A DNA stretch of 13,418 nt from UBA12276 sp041476285 (GCA_041476285.1 JBGOTD010000012.1:1-13418); one strand, 5' to 3'; shown: positions 7,454-13,353, counted from the stretch's first letter. The notes: generated by a model not told the origin, from the letters alone. A program made the numbers and translations.

Positions 7454-7479
7454 AGGCGTATGCATAAATGCATACGCCT
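7454..7479. repeat. Perfect 12-bp inverted repeat (hairpin)
   Basis: The arms AGGCGTATGCAT and ATGCATACGCCT are exact reverse complements separated by AA; in RNA this makes an 11-bp stem with a UAAA loop. It starts 15 nt after the trmI stop, so it would sit in the 3' UTR of the topA-trmI transcript. No U-run follows directly, so it is not a bacterial-type terminator. A 3' stability element, an attenuated termination region with the T6 at 7530, or a protein operator are the options. Confidence 0.75.
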
Positions 7480-7529
7480 GGGTGGATGAGAATAGGGTTT
7501 TACAAAATACGCATAAAAACGCGTCTAAC

Positions 7530-7535
7530 TTTTTT
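7530..7535 (+). terminator. Possible oligo-T terminator for topA-trmI transcript
   Basis: A T6 run on the plus strand in AACTTTTTTAGCC, about 95 nt past the trmI stop. Archaeal RNA polymerase terminates at short U-runs without needing a hairpin. It is the only clear T run between trmI and the next promoter. Weak evidence, by eye only. Confidence 0.3.
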
Positions 7536-7591
7536 AGCCTTAAAGGTATTTAAATCTTTCTGGTTGTTGGTTTTACAGGAAAACATCGCTA

Positions 7592-7599
7592 TTTAATAT
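7592..7599 (+). promoter_or_regulatory. TATA-like element for the basic protein gene
   Basis: TTTAATAT lies about 33 nt upstream of the ATG at 7629, implying a start site near 7620 and a very short leader. A second candidate, TATTTAAAT at about 7547-7555, would give a start site near 7578 and leave room for the GTG ribosome-binding triplet at 7621-7623. One or both may be used. Confidence 0.4.
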
Positions 7600-7628
7600 T
7601 TTATTCTCAATTATATACGAGTGATCAA

Positions 7629-8111
7629 ATGGCCAAAGCAAAAAATAAAACGCAATTGAAGACGGATAACCTGGAAAAGATAAGAGATTTGTTAAGACTC
7701 TACGAGCAGCAAACTGTAGACATAGGCGACCGAACTAAAGGCAGGGAGCAGACAATAAACCAGGTATTCAGGCTTGTAAGAAAGGGCAAACTGGTAAGGA
7801 AATTTGGATCAATAGAAACGCAAGGACCATTCAGAAATGAAACAATCTTAATCAATGTTGATGGGAGGCAATTCCCCATAACAGAATCAAGTGTTGTTAG
7901 ATCCACCAATGACGCCGCAATAGAAAATTGGTTCAAATTCGCCAAAATAGACCTAAGCATTATACACCGCTTGACGCTTACCAATATATCCGATTCTGCA
8001 AGGCAGCACAATCCTGGAAGCATAGCGATATTGGATAAACTGTCCAAGAGAAGACTTGTAGCTTATCCGACAATCAGGCAGATAAAGATCCCAAGTAAGA
8101 AGAAAAAATGA
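7629..8111 (+). CDS. Unrecognised basic protein
   Basis: I do not recognise a family for this 160-residue protein. It is strongly basic, with Lys/Arg clusters at both ends (MAKAKNKTQLK at the start, a KKKK tail), no Cys, no Trp-rich core, and no membrane segment or signal peptide. The middle has an amphipathic helix (about 15-28), a mixed segment TINQVFRLVRKGKLVRKFG (about 42-60) that could be helix-turn-helix-like, and a beta-rich part ILINVDGRQFPIT. The composition suggests RNA or DNA binding, which is inference. The start is supported by GTG at 7621 with a 5-nt spacer and by upstream TATA elements. It is followed 18 nt later by the hydrolase gene and is probably co-transcribed with it. Both genes look more AT-rich than topA. 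Confidence 0.75.
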   Translation: MAKAKNKTQLKTDNLEKIRDLLRLYEQQTVDIGDRTKGREQTINQVFRLVRKGKLVRKFGSIETQGPFRNETILINVDGRQFPITESSVVRSTNDAAIENWFKFAKIDLSIIHRLTLTNISDSARQHNPGSIAILDKLSKRRLVAYPTIRQIKIPSKKKK

Positions 8112-8129
8112 TTTTGTAAAGTGCATTCG

Positions 8130-9014
8130 ATGAATGATCAAATAAAAGGAGAACTGATATCATTTAAAACTAAAGACGGTCTGATACTGAACGGATTTCT
8201 GGTAAGGGCAAGGACAAAGAGCAGCAAAGCAGTCATACATATACATGGCCTGGAAGGAACATTCTATAGAAGCCATTTAGCAAAAGTGCTTGCAAAAAAA
8301 CTTGCAGGAAACGGATTTAATTTTTTATCAATAGAACTAAGAGGTAGCTATACATCATTGGGTATTAGAAGGAAAACAGGTAAAAAGTTGACTTGGTTTT
8401 CTGGAGGCGGAGGCTTCGAAAAATTTGAAGAATGCATATATGACATTTCAGGTGCAATAAGATTCCTTAATGGCATGGGTATGAAAAAAATATATCTAGA
8501 AGGCCACAGCACAGGCTGCCAAAAAATAACTTACTATCAATACAAAAAGAAAGACAGAAGAGTTAAGGCGCTTGTCCTTCTTGGACCCGCAGACGACTAT
8601 AATATAGAAAAAAGGGCACTAGGCAGAAAGTTCAACCAAGCGGTGAAGGATGCCAATACTCTTTATAAAAAGGATAAGTATGCGACAATGCCCAAAAAAT
8701 ATCTAAAAAGAATTTTTGGAGCTGGTAGGTTCCTCAGCATTTCGGACCAAAGATTTGTGGAGAGCAGAATATTCAATTACGAACTTCCAAAGCTTGTGGA
8801 ATTCAACAATGTACGGCGGCCAGTACTAGTAATATTTGGCAGTAAAGATGAGTCTGCAACAAGGCCGGTAAATGAGCATATGGAAATACTGAAGAGGGAC
8901 TCAGGTTCAACAAGATTTGACCATTCTATAATAAAGGGTGCAGACCACGGATTTACGGATAAAGAGAACAAAACTGCTAATTTAATACTCAAATGGCTTG
9001 ACAGAATCAGGTAA
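8130..9014 (+). CDS. Alpha/beta hydrolase (Ser-Asp-His)
   Basis: A 294-residue soluble alpha/beta-hydrolase-fold protein. Visible are the oxyanion-region HIHGLEG (about 36-42), the nucleophile elbow GHSTG with Ser127, the acid in FGSKDE (Asp240) and the base in GADHGF (His273), all in canonical order and spacing. A lid-like basic insertion of about 60 residues lies between the elbow and the acid. There is no signal peptide or membrane segment, so it is cytoplasmic. It resembles esterases/peptidases of the DUF1749 or dienelactone-hydrolase-like groups, but the substrate cannot be assigned. I prefer the ATG at 8130 because the in-frame GTG at 8121 sits 6 nt before it and may be its ribosome-binding triplet; the difference is three residues. 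The stop is 2 nt from the convergent stop of the TBP-like gene. Confidence 0.85.
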   Translation: MNDQIKGELISFKTKDGLILNGFLVRARTKSSKAVIHIHGLEGTFYRSHLAKVLAKKLAGNGFNFLSIELRGSYTSLGIRRKTGKKLTWFSGGGGFEKFEECIYDISGAIRFLNGMGMKKIYLEGHSTGCQKITYYQYKKKDRRVKALVLLGPADDYNIEKRALGRKFNQAVKDANTLYKKDKYATMPKKYLKRIFGAGRFLSISDQRFVESRIFNYELPKLVEFNNVRRPVLVIFGSKDESATRPVNEHMEILKRDSGSTRFDHSIIKGADHGFTDKENKTANLILKWLDRIR

Positions 9015-9016
9015 AA

Positions 9017-9352
9017 TCATCTTCTTCTGTGCTTGCTTTTTATGTACCTGTTGACAAGCTCGACCGCCTTGTCTATCGCCCTTTTTACATCAGCGGTTGT
9101 CTTTGCACCTGTGCATATTATCTTTCCGTTCTTGAAAAGCAATAGCGCCGCCTTTGGATCGTGAACCTTGAATATCGCACCAGGGAATTGTTCCGGTTCG
9201 TAGTCCACATCGTGGGACAGCTTTGCGAGCCCGTAAAGGTCAAGGTCAACGTTGAGTTCCGCCTTTGTTACTATATTCTGGACCTTATAGGTGGGCTTTA
9301 GTACAACCCTTTTATGTGGTGGATAAATCTGAGCATTAGAATGTTTTGTCAT
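9017..9352 (-). CDS. tbp: Single-repeat TATA-box-binding protein (half TBP)
   Basis: TBP-fold protein of 111 residues containing one TBP repeat instead of two; archaeal TBPs are about 180-190 residues. The repeat (about 19-103) keeps VQNIV with dyad Asn26, QFPGAIF with intercalating Phe56, LLLFKNGK with the second intercalating Phe73, and CTGAK with Thr81. These are the minor-groove contact residues of a full TBP half. It ends in the basic tail KSKHRRR, and a polar, basic N-terminal stretch precedes the repeat. No second repeat exists nearby: the convergent hydrolase ends 2 nt past its stop, and the region upstream of its start is a 94-bp promoter. ATG 9352 is preferred; the in-frame GTG at 9361 lies 6 nt upstream and looks like its ribosome-binding triplet. 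To form a full saddle it would have to dimerise. It could be the general TBP or an accessory paralog; the sequence alone cannot tell. Confidence 0.88.
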   Translation of the reverse strand: MTKHSNAQIYPPHKRVVLKPTYKVQNIVTKAELNVDLDLYGLAKLSHDVDYEPEQFPGAIFKVHDPKAALLLFKNGKIICTGAKTTADVKRAIDKAVELVNRYIKSKHRRR

Positions 9353-9446
9353 ATGACGCACTTTTTATGTTTGTGATAATACTTCCACATACACATTTAA
9401 ATAGGTTTATATAGCTATATTCTACTACTATTTGTCGAATGATTAC
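9353..9446. promoter_or_regulatory. Shared divergent promoter of the TBP-like gene and eL21
   Basis: A 94-bp region between divergent starts. On the plus strand AGGTTTATATAG (9403-9414) looks like a BRE plus TATA box about 36 nt before the eL21 ATG, giving a nearly leaderless mRNA. On the minus strand CCTATTTAAATGTG (about 9406-9393) is the best TATA for the TBP-like gene. The two core elements overlap in about 25 bp, which would make TBP/TFB loading in the two directions mutually exclusive. A 12-bp perfect palindrome, ATATAGCTATAT, lies at 9409-9420. If the TBP-like protein binds here, it could regulate its own gene. Confidence 0.6.
9409..9420. repeat. 12-bp perfect AT palindrome in the TBP/eL21 promoter
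   Basis: ATATAGCTATAT equals its own reverse complement. It overlaps the plus-strand TATA box of eL21. AT-rich palindromes arise by chance fairly often, so this is only suggestive of a symmetric binding site. Confidence 0.45.
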
Positions 9447-9731
9447 ATGACGAAAAGATCGCAGGGTTTATTCTCCGGCAGGACAAGACATCTGGCAAGG
9501 CATCATAAGCCTTCAACCCTTAGCGTCAGCGAATCAATAAAGAGCTTCAGCATTGGCGACATGGTTGCAATAATACCAAAGGGCAACTTCAAGAACATAC
9601 CGCATCCAAGATACCGCGGCAAGATAGGAAAGGTTGTAGAAAGGCGCGGCAACGGCTATGTGGTTGAATTAAAGGTCTTCAAGTCAACAAAAAGGCTTGT
9701 TATTCCTGTACTGCATCTTAGGAAGATGTAA
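9447..9731 (+). CDS. rpl21e: 50S ribosomal protein eL21
   Basis: Archaeal/eukaryotic large-subunit protein of 94 residues, the usual length. The N terminus SQGLFSGRTRHLARHH matches the basic GxxxxTR start of eL21. It is followed by the SH3-like barrel with FSIGDMVAIIP, the signature NIPHPRYRGKIGKVVERRGNGYVV, and the closing strand VIPVLHLRKM. ATG 9447 is chosen over a TTG at 9432 because the family starts just before the basic segment and the TATA box at about 9405-9413 puts the transcript start near 9437. In many archaea eL21 is the first gene of a run with rpoF, the DUF655 gene and ksgA. Here it faces the other two tail to tail, 6 nt from the DUF655 stop. Confidence 0.95.
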   Translation: MTKRSQGLFSGRTRHLARHHKPSTLSVSESIKSFSIGDMVAIIPKGNFKNIPHPRYRGKIGKVVERRGNGYVVELKVFKSTKRLVIPVLHLRKM

Positions 9732-9737
9732 TTAGAA

Positions 9738-10313
9738 TTATCTGAATCCCTCTCTTTTCCTGTACGGTTTCGTGAACATGTAGAATCTCTCAACTCCCTG
9801 CAGCTCGCCTATTATCCTGTCCGTAATTAGTTTTGCAGGGTCCTGCAGAAGCTGTACACGTTCCATTATGTCCTTGAAGCTCTCGAATTTCTTCTCGTTC
9901 CTTGCCTTTATTATCGCTTCAAGGTGCTTTTTACCTATTCCTGGAAGAAGCTCAAGCGCATGCTGCCTTATGTTCAACGGCCCTGCGTTGTTGAACACAT
10001 CAACGAACCTTTTCTCATTGGACCTCACGATCCTCATCACTACGTTTGGGAGCTCGTTTTTTGATGTTTGAGTCAGCTCGTCGAACCCCACCCTCGACTT
10101 TATAAGTAGAATCTTGTCGCGCTCCTCCCTTCCTATGTAAACGCGCTCCTCGAGGACCAGGCTTGCGCCAGGCTTTATTGTAGCCTCAAGAATAGTGAAT
10201 TTCTCCTCTCCTATCAACTGGGTGAGTGGCTCCGACCTGTTAGAGAAAGACTTGCCGCTGACCATGAAGTCAAGCACATAGGCGTATTCCTCTCTCTTCT
10301 CCTCCACTTCCAT
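9738..10313 (-). CDS. DUF655 family nucleic-acid-binding protein
   Basis: Archaea-specific conserved protein of 191 residues (the COG1491-type predicted RNA-binding family), matching family length. It starts with EEYAYVLDFM, has a beta-rich OB/S1-like section to about residue 75 with LEERVYIGREERDKI, and then a C-terminal helix-hairpin-helix module with ALELLPGIGKKHLEAIIKARNEK (LPGIGKK at 123-129) and a basic C terminus KPYRKREGF. The HhH indicates nucleic-acid binding; the cellular role is not established. It follows rpoF by 36 nt on the same strand, the usual archaeal neighbour. The next expected gene, ksgA, is not present: downstream lies eL21 on the opposite strand, 6 nt away. Confidence 0.9.
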   Translation of the reverse strand: MEVEEKREEYAYVLDFMVSGKSFSNRSEPLTQLIGEEKFTILEATIKPGASLVLEERVYIGREERDKILLIKSRVGFDELTQTSKNELPNVVMRIVRSNEKRFVDVFNNAGPLNIRQHALELLPGIGKKHLEAIIKARNEKKFESFKDIMERVQLLQDPAKLITDRIIGELQGVERFYMFTKPYRKREGFR

Positions 10314-10324
10314 ATTCTCAATCC

Positions 10325-10339
10325 ATGCAAATATTGCAT
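10325..10339. repeat. Short inverted repeat between rpoF and the DUF655 gene
   Basis: ATGCAA-ATA-TTGCAT: perfect 6-bp arms with a 3-bp spacer, in the 36-bp gap between the rpoF stop and the DUF655 ATG. It could be a small processing hairpin or chance; the stem is weak and AT-rich. Confidence 0.35.
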
Positions 10340-10349
10340 CAAAACACTA

Positions 10350-10667
10350 TCACTTTTCCTTTGTTATCTCAAGCAACTTGGTGACCTCCTCATCCGAAAA
10401 GGTCTTCCTCTCCTGTGCGAGTATCTGCCTCAGGGTCATGTTGTTCTTTGGCATTATCTCGAGTATCTTTATTACGCTTCTATCAGTTAGCAGGCCAGTG
10501 CTTTCAAGCTCCTTCTTTACCTTGTCGCTCTTTGCCTTTGTCGCTGAGAACTTCTTGGCATGCTGCAGTGCTAGCTGCTGCTCATATGTAAGATCAGCCG
10601 CCTTGCCCTCTTCCAGTACCTGTATTACTTCGTCTATTGATACCATTTTAGTTTCCTTTACCTCCAT
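10350..10667 (-). CDS. rpoF: DNA-directed RNA polymerase subunit Rpo4 (RpoF)
   Basis: The Rpb4 homologue of archaeal RNA polymerase, which forms the stalk with Rpo7 and binds emerging RNA and TFE. At 105 residues it has the normal size. Characteristic segments are ISIDEVIQVLEEGK-like helix 1 (VSIDEVIQVLE), DLTYEQQLALQHAKKFS, then the HRDC-like C-terminal helices VIKILEIMPKNNMTLRQIL and FSDEEVTKLLEITKEK. ATG 10667 is preceded by GTGATCTG, with GTG exactly 5 nt away, which supports this start over the internal ATG at 10646. It is the first gene of a two-gene operon with the DUF655 gene and diverges from moxR over 93 bp. Confidence 0.95.
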   Translation of the reverse strand: MEVKETKMVSIDEVIQVLEEGKAADLTYEQQLALQHAKKFSATKAKSDKVKKELESTGLLTDRSVIKILEIMPKNNMTLRQILAQERKTFSDEEVTKLLEITKEK

Positions 10668-10760
10668 CAGATCACTGCTGAACCCTTATATTTATGCAAC
10701 TGTTAAATATTTAATGCTTATATATTAAAACAGATTAGATATAAAGGCATAGGTAGTGGG
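10668..10760. promoter_or_regulatory. Shared divergent promoter of rpoF and moxR
   Basis: A 93-bp AT-rich gap between divergent starts. On the plus strand CTTATATATTAAAAC (10717-10731) is a good TATA for moxR, about 38 nt from its ATG. On the minus strand, rpoF could use the element at 10703-10714 (start site about 10680, leaving the GTG ribosome-binding triplet in the leader) or CATAAATATAAG (10697-10686). TTAAATATTTAA at 10703-10714 is a perfect 12-bp palindrome, the second such element in a divergent promoter in this window. Confidence 0.55.
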
Positions 10761-11675
10761 ATGGATGCGAAAAGCGGTTATGGGTTGGTGCTTAAGGAAG
10801 TAAAGAAGCACATAGCAGGGAAAGAGGACATAATAGAGCTCATGTTCATAGCGCTTGTGGCGAACGGCCACTGCCTTCTTGAGGGCGTTCCGGGAGTTGC
10901 AAAGACCCAGATGACAAAGGCGCTCGCAGACGCCATAAACGCGCAGTTCGAAAGGATACAGGGAACGCCGGACCTTGACATGAGGGACATAATAGGCTAT
11001 ACGTACATCGATGATAGCGACCACACTGTAAAGATAAAGAACGGGCCTATATTCACAAACATATTGCTAATAGACGAGCTTAACAGAACCCCTGCAAAGA
11101 CAATGGCTGGGTTTCTGGAAGCGCTGGAGGAAAGGCAGGTGACAATACCCGGAGCACCAACGCAGCATCTTATCAAGCCTTTTGTTGCCTTTGCAACGCA
11201 GAACCCGTTGAACATAGAGGGCACTACTCCTCTTCCAAAGGTCCTGTCAGACCGTTTCATGATGAGAATAGCAGTAAGCTACCCATCGAACGAGGAGGAG
11301 ATAGAGATGCTGAAGCTAAAAGAGCACGAGGCTGAGATAAAGACTGAGAAGGTAATAAGCACAACTGACATTCTTCAGATGCAGAAGGATGTGGAGAACA
11401 TAAAGATATCCGAGGACAATATCGAGTTCATAACAAGGCTCGTTGAGACGACAAGAACTGATATCCACGTGGTCATGGGCGGTAGTCCAAGGGCTGAGAT
11501 AGCATTCATGAAATGCTCAAAGGCAAAGGCGATGATAGAAGGAAGGACAGAGGTCAGCATGGATGACATAAAGTTCCTTGCAAAGCCGGTTCTAAGCCAC
11601 AGGCTTGTAGTAAGGTCTACAGGAGGAATAGGCGTCAACGGAATTATAGACGGAATTGTGGCAAATATAAAATAG
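10761..11675 (+). CDS. moxR: MoxR-family AAA+ ATPase
   Basis: A 304-residue cytoplasmic AAA+ ATPase of the MoxR group, used as a chaperone-like factor in assembling or activating protein complexes. It shows Walker A GVPGVAKT (42-49), Walker B ILLIDELNRTP (Asp105, Glu106), the MoxR-specific FLEALEERQVTIPG stretch, sensor 1 FATQNP (Asn148), the arginine-finger region LSDRFMMRI (Arg165) and sensor 2 GGSPRAE (Arg244). Length and motif order match the family. MoxR genes usually sit beside DUF58 and von Willebrand A genes; none is here, as the next gene is a convergent Nudix gene 12 nt away, so its partner must be elsewhere or absent. The ATG at 10761 fits the TATA position; the leader would be about 10 nt. 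Confidence 0.93.
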   Translation: MDAKSGYGLVLKEVKKHIAGKEDIIELMFIALVANGHCLLEGVPGVAKTQMTKALADAINAQFERIQGTPDLDMRDIIGYTYIDDSDHTVKIKNGPIFTNILLIDELNRTPAKTMAGFLEALEERQVTIPGAPTQHLIKPFVAFATQNPLNIEGTTPLPKVLSDRFMMRIAVSYPSNEEEIEMLKLKEHEAEIKTEKVISTTDILQMQKDVENIKISEDNIEFITRLVETTRTDIHVVMGGSPRAEIAFMKCSKAKAMIEGRTEVSMDDIKFLAKPVLSHRLVVRSTGGIGVNGIIDGIVANIK

Positions 11676-11687
11676 ATTAGATTAAAA

Positions 11688-12086
11688 TCAAAACATTTCA
11701 GATTCCTTAAACCCTTTTACAAACCAACTAAGATTTTTATATTTACCGAGTTCATGCTTTTTAATCCATTTTATTTCAGTATGGTCGTTGTCATTTATTC
11801 TAACTCCTTTTAATTTTATTTTAATTACAAAAGGAACTACCACCCATCTTCCATCATTGTCTTTTGTAATGAAAGGGGCCCCAGATTTTATTATTTTACC
11901 TGTGGCATTTAATTCTTCCTTCAGTTCTTCCAACATTACTTCCTCAACTGTTTTTCTTTCTTTGTCGATAAATCCAGATATAAACTCCCATTGTCCTGGT
12001 GCAAACCGTTTATGAGGGCTTCTTTTAGCTATCAAAAATTTGTCCTTGTTGACTATCAGTGCAGAGCAGATAACATAAGTTTTCAT
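11688..12086 (-). CDS. Nudix hydrolase-like protein with altered Nudix box
   Basis: A 132-residue Nudix-fold protein. The N-terminal strand MKTYVICSALIVNKDKFLIAKRS, the WEFISGFIDKE turn and the helix EEVMLEELKEEL fit the family, whose members hydrolyse nucleoside diphosphate derivatives such as oxidised dNTPs or ADP-ribose. Against GX5EX7REUXEEXGU, the box here has one extra residue between the Gly and the helix. Arg is replaced by Glu and the final Gly by Asn, while the metal-binding EExxEE-type glutamates remain. Activity is plausible but the substrate is unknown. The gene is visibly more AT-rich than its neighbours, with long A/T runs, which may mark a late acquisition. It has its own TATA (minus strand AAAATATATAAAC, about 12119-12107) and no ribosome-binding triplet, so it is probably leaderless. 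Confidence 0.85.
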   Translation of the reverse strand: MKTYVICSALIVNKDKFLIAKRSPHKRFAPGQWEFISGFIDKERKTVEEVMLEELKEELNATGKIIKSGAPFITKDNDGRWVVVPFVIKIKLKGVRINDNDHTEIKWIKKHELGKYKNLSWFVKGFKESEMF

Positions 12087-12106
12087 GATATCATAATGGT
12101 TTTATA

Positions 12107-12119
12107 GTTTATATATTTT
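12107..12119 (-). promoter_or_regulatory. TATA element for the Nudix gene
   Basis: AAAATATATAAAC on the minus strand, in the 34-bp gap between the NreA stop and the Nudix ATG. It is centred about 27 nt upstream of the ATG, implying a leaderless transcript. The Nudix gene is therefore probably transcribed separately from nreA. Confidence 0.5.
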
Positions 12120-12120
12120 C

Positions 12121-13353
12121 TTAAGAATTCCCTTTTGCAGAATAGTCCCTGATTCTTTTTTGCTGGAGTATGTCCCTGAGTACAATGCTGTTCTTTATCC
12201 AGTCGTTTGTTTTTATGTCGAGTTTTGAGCTTATGCAATTGAACATGTCATTGGTTGTATGCAGTATTTCCGGCTCCTTCTGAAGTGTTTCCCTAACATG
12301 TTCCCTAACGTTCCAGACGCCAACAGGCATCAGATAGCCATCGTGCACCTCTCTGAGTATCAAAGCAACTGCCTGTTTCTTGAGCAACTGCAGCTTTTCG
12401 GTTATTGCAAGCCTGCCTGCATAATAGCAGCCCCCTATTTCTGCATATGTCTTTCTTCCGCCATACTGCTCATATGACCCGTATATTGATATGTCAACCC
12501 CATTCTCGTTCCATACGGTCTTTGGGTACCATGCCTCTATCGATTCATACTGCCAGTTTCCTGGCATGAGAAAAATCAGCCATCTGTTGTCAAGTGCGTT
12601 GTTGTAATAGGCGTATATTGCGTCTATGTTGTCATAGCCTTTTACTTCCTCAAGGTTGTTTTTCGAAAGAGTATCATCTACCGCAGTTATGCTCCATCTT
12701 GTAGGTACAAACCTCCTTCTGCTGCCCAATCCAAACAGGCCTGCTGAAAGGCCGCGCTGTATTTTTGATACAGGAATCCCTTTCTCGTACAGTTCGATCA
12801 TTGCAGTCTTTGATGGAGCGTCAGTGTCGCTATAAAGTTTTTCCACACCCTTGTCAGCACGCATGTTATACAGTTCGAACTTCTTTATCTTCGCACTGGG
12901 ACCAAATGGTTCTACCTCGTCTTTCATTGTCAGCTTCACGAATGGCTTGCTTGCAAATGATAGCTCTGCCTCTGCTGGTCTTTCAGCAAGTGCAAGATCC
13001 CTTACAAACCCTTCAATCTTCCCGTGCTCGACATTCTGCACCTTCGTCCTGTAAAGCCCCCTTACAAGCTTTGAGCGCATATTCACTATGTCATCTATGC
13101 TCATGTTGTGCCATCGTTCAGGGGTGCTAAGGATTGCAGTGTCACCGAATTCCGACGGTACAAGAGGGCCTATGTTTACGTAAGGATAACCAAACCTGCC
13201 TATGAAGAGGTCTGTAGGCGAACTTCCAACAAGGTCGAGCCTGCTTGTAAGTGGAAGCATCTTCACCCTGTAGTAATACCTAAGAAGCGCAGGATCTCTC
13301 ATGTGCCTGTACACGATGTCGGACCTCTTTACGTTCGGGTATTCGCCATTCAA
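12121..13353 (-). CDS. nreA: NreA-family archaeal DNA repair protein
   Basis: Archaeal protein of the NreA (DUF650/DUF651) family, linked to DNA-damage repair through binding PCNA. It has 410 residues from the TTG at 13353. The signature GSSPTDLFIGRFGYPYVNIGPLVP lies at about 43-66; the downstream domain includes SAGLFGLGSRRRFVPTRWSITAVDD and YEQYGGRKTYAEIGGCYYAGRLA. Near the C terminus QKRIRDYS fits a PCNA-interacting (PIP) pattern Qxx(I/L/M)xx(F/Y), with Ser where a second aromatic is usual. The N terminus has no Cys at all, so the four-Cys zinc finger often found at the start of NreA is missing. The start is uncertain: no ATG or GTG is in frame upstream before the stop at 13390-13392, but a CTG at 13380 has a strong AGGTGG site with the usual 5-nt spacing and would add nine residues. 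Confidence 0.9.
   Translation of the reverse strand: MNGEYPNVKRSDIVYRHMRDPALLRYYYRVKMLPLTSRLDLVGSSPTDLFIGRFGYPYVNIGPLVPSEFGDTAILSTPERWHNMSIDDIVNMRSKLVRGLYRTKVQNVEHGKIEGFVRDLALAERPAEAELSFASKPFVKLTMKDEVEPFGPSAKIKKFELYNMRADKGVEKLYSDTDAPSKTAMIELYEKGIPVSKIQRGLSAGLFGLGSRRRFVPTRWSITAVDDTLSKNNLEEVKGYDNIDAIYAYYNNALDNRWLIFLMPGNWQYESIEAWYPKTVWNENGVDISIYGSYEQYGGRKTYAEIGGCYYAGRLAITEKLQLLKKQAVALILREVHDGYLMPVGVWNVREHVRETLQKEPEILHTTNDMFNCISSKLDIKTNDWIKNSIVLRDILQQKRIRDYSAKGNS

Larger units (their letters stand above)
7439..7628. other. 190-bp noncoding gap between trmI and the next gene
   Basis: The longest gene-free stretch in the window. It holds a perfect hairpin at 7454-7479, a T6 run at 7530-7535 that could end transcripts, and two TATA-like elements (TATTTAAAT at about 7547-7555 and TTTAATAT at 7592-7599) serving the gene at 7629. 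I found no tRNA-like fold and no clear C/D box pair (RUGAUGA/CUGA). A short RNA between the hairpin and the T run cannot be excluded. Confidence 0.5.

Noticed and set aside
7480..7560. C/D box or tRNA-like RNA after the hairpin
   Set aside because: GGATGAG resembles a C box only partly, no CUGA D box is positioned for it, and no cloverleaf can be drawn.
8777..9016. A lost second TBP repeat hidden in another frame downstream of the half TBP
   Set aside because: That stretch codes on the plus strand for the C-terminal third of the hydrolase with its catalytic Asp and His, and no TBP-like residues appear in the minus frames.
10761..11675. MoxR gene as part of a defence or metal-chelatase system
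   Set aside because: No von Willebrand A, DUF58 or other partner gene lies beside it; only generic MoxR motifs are present.
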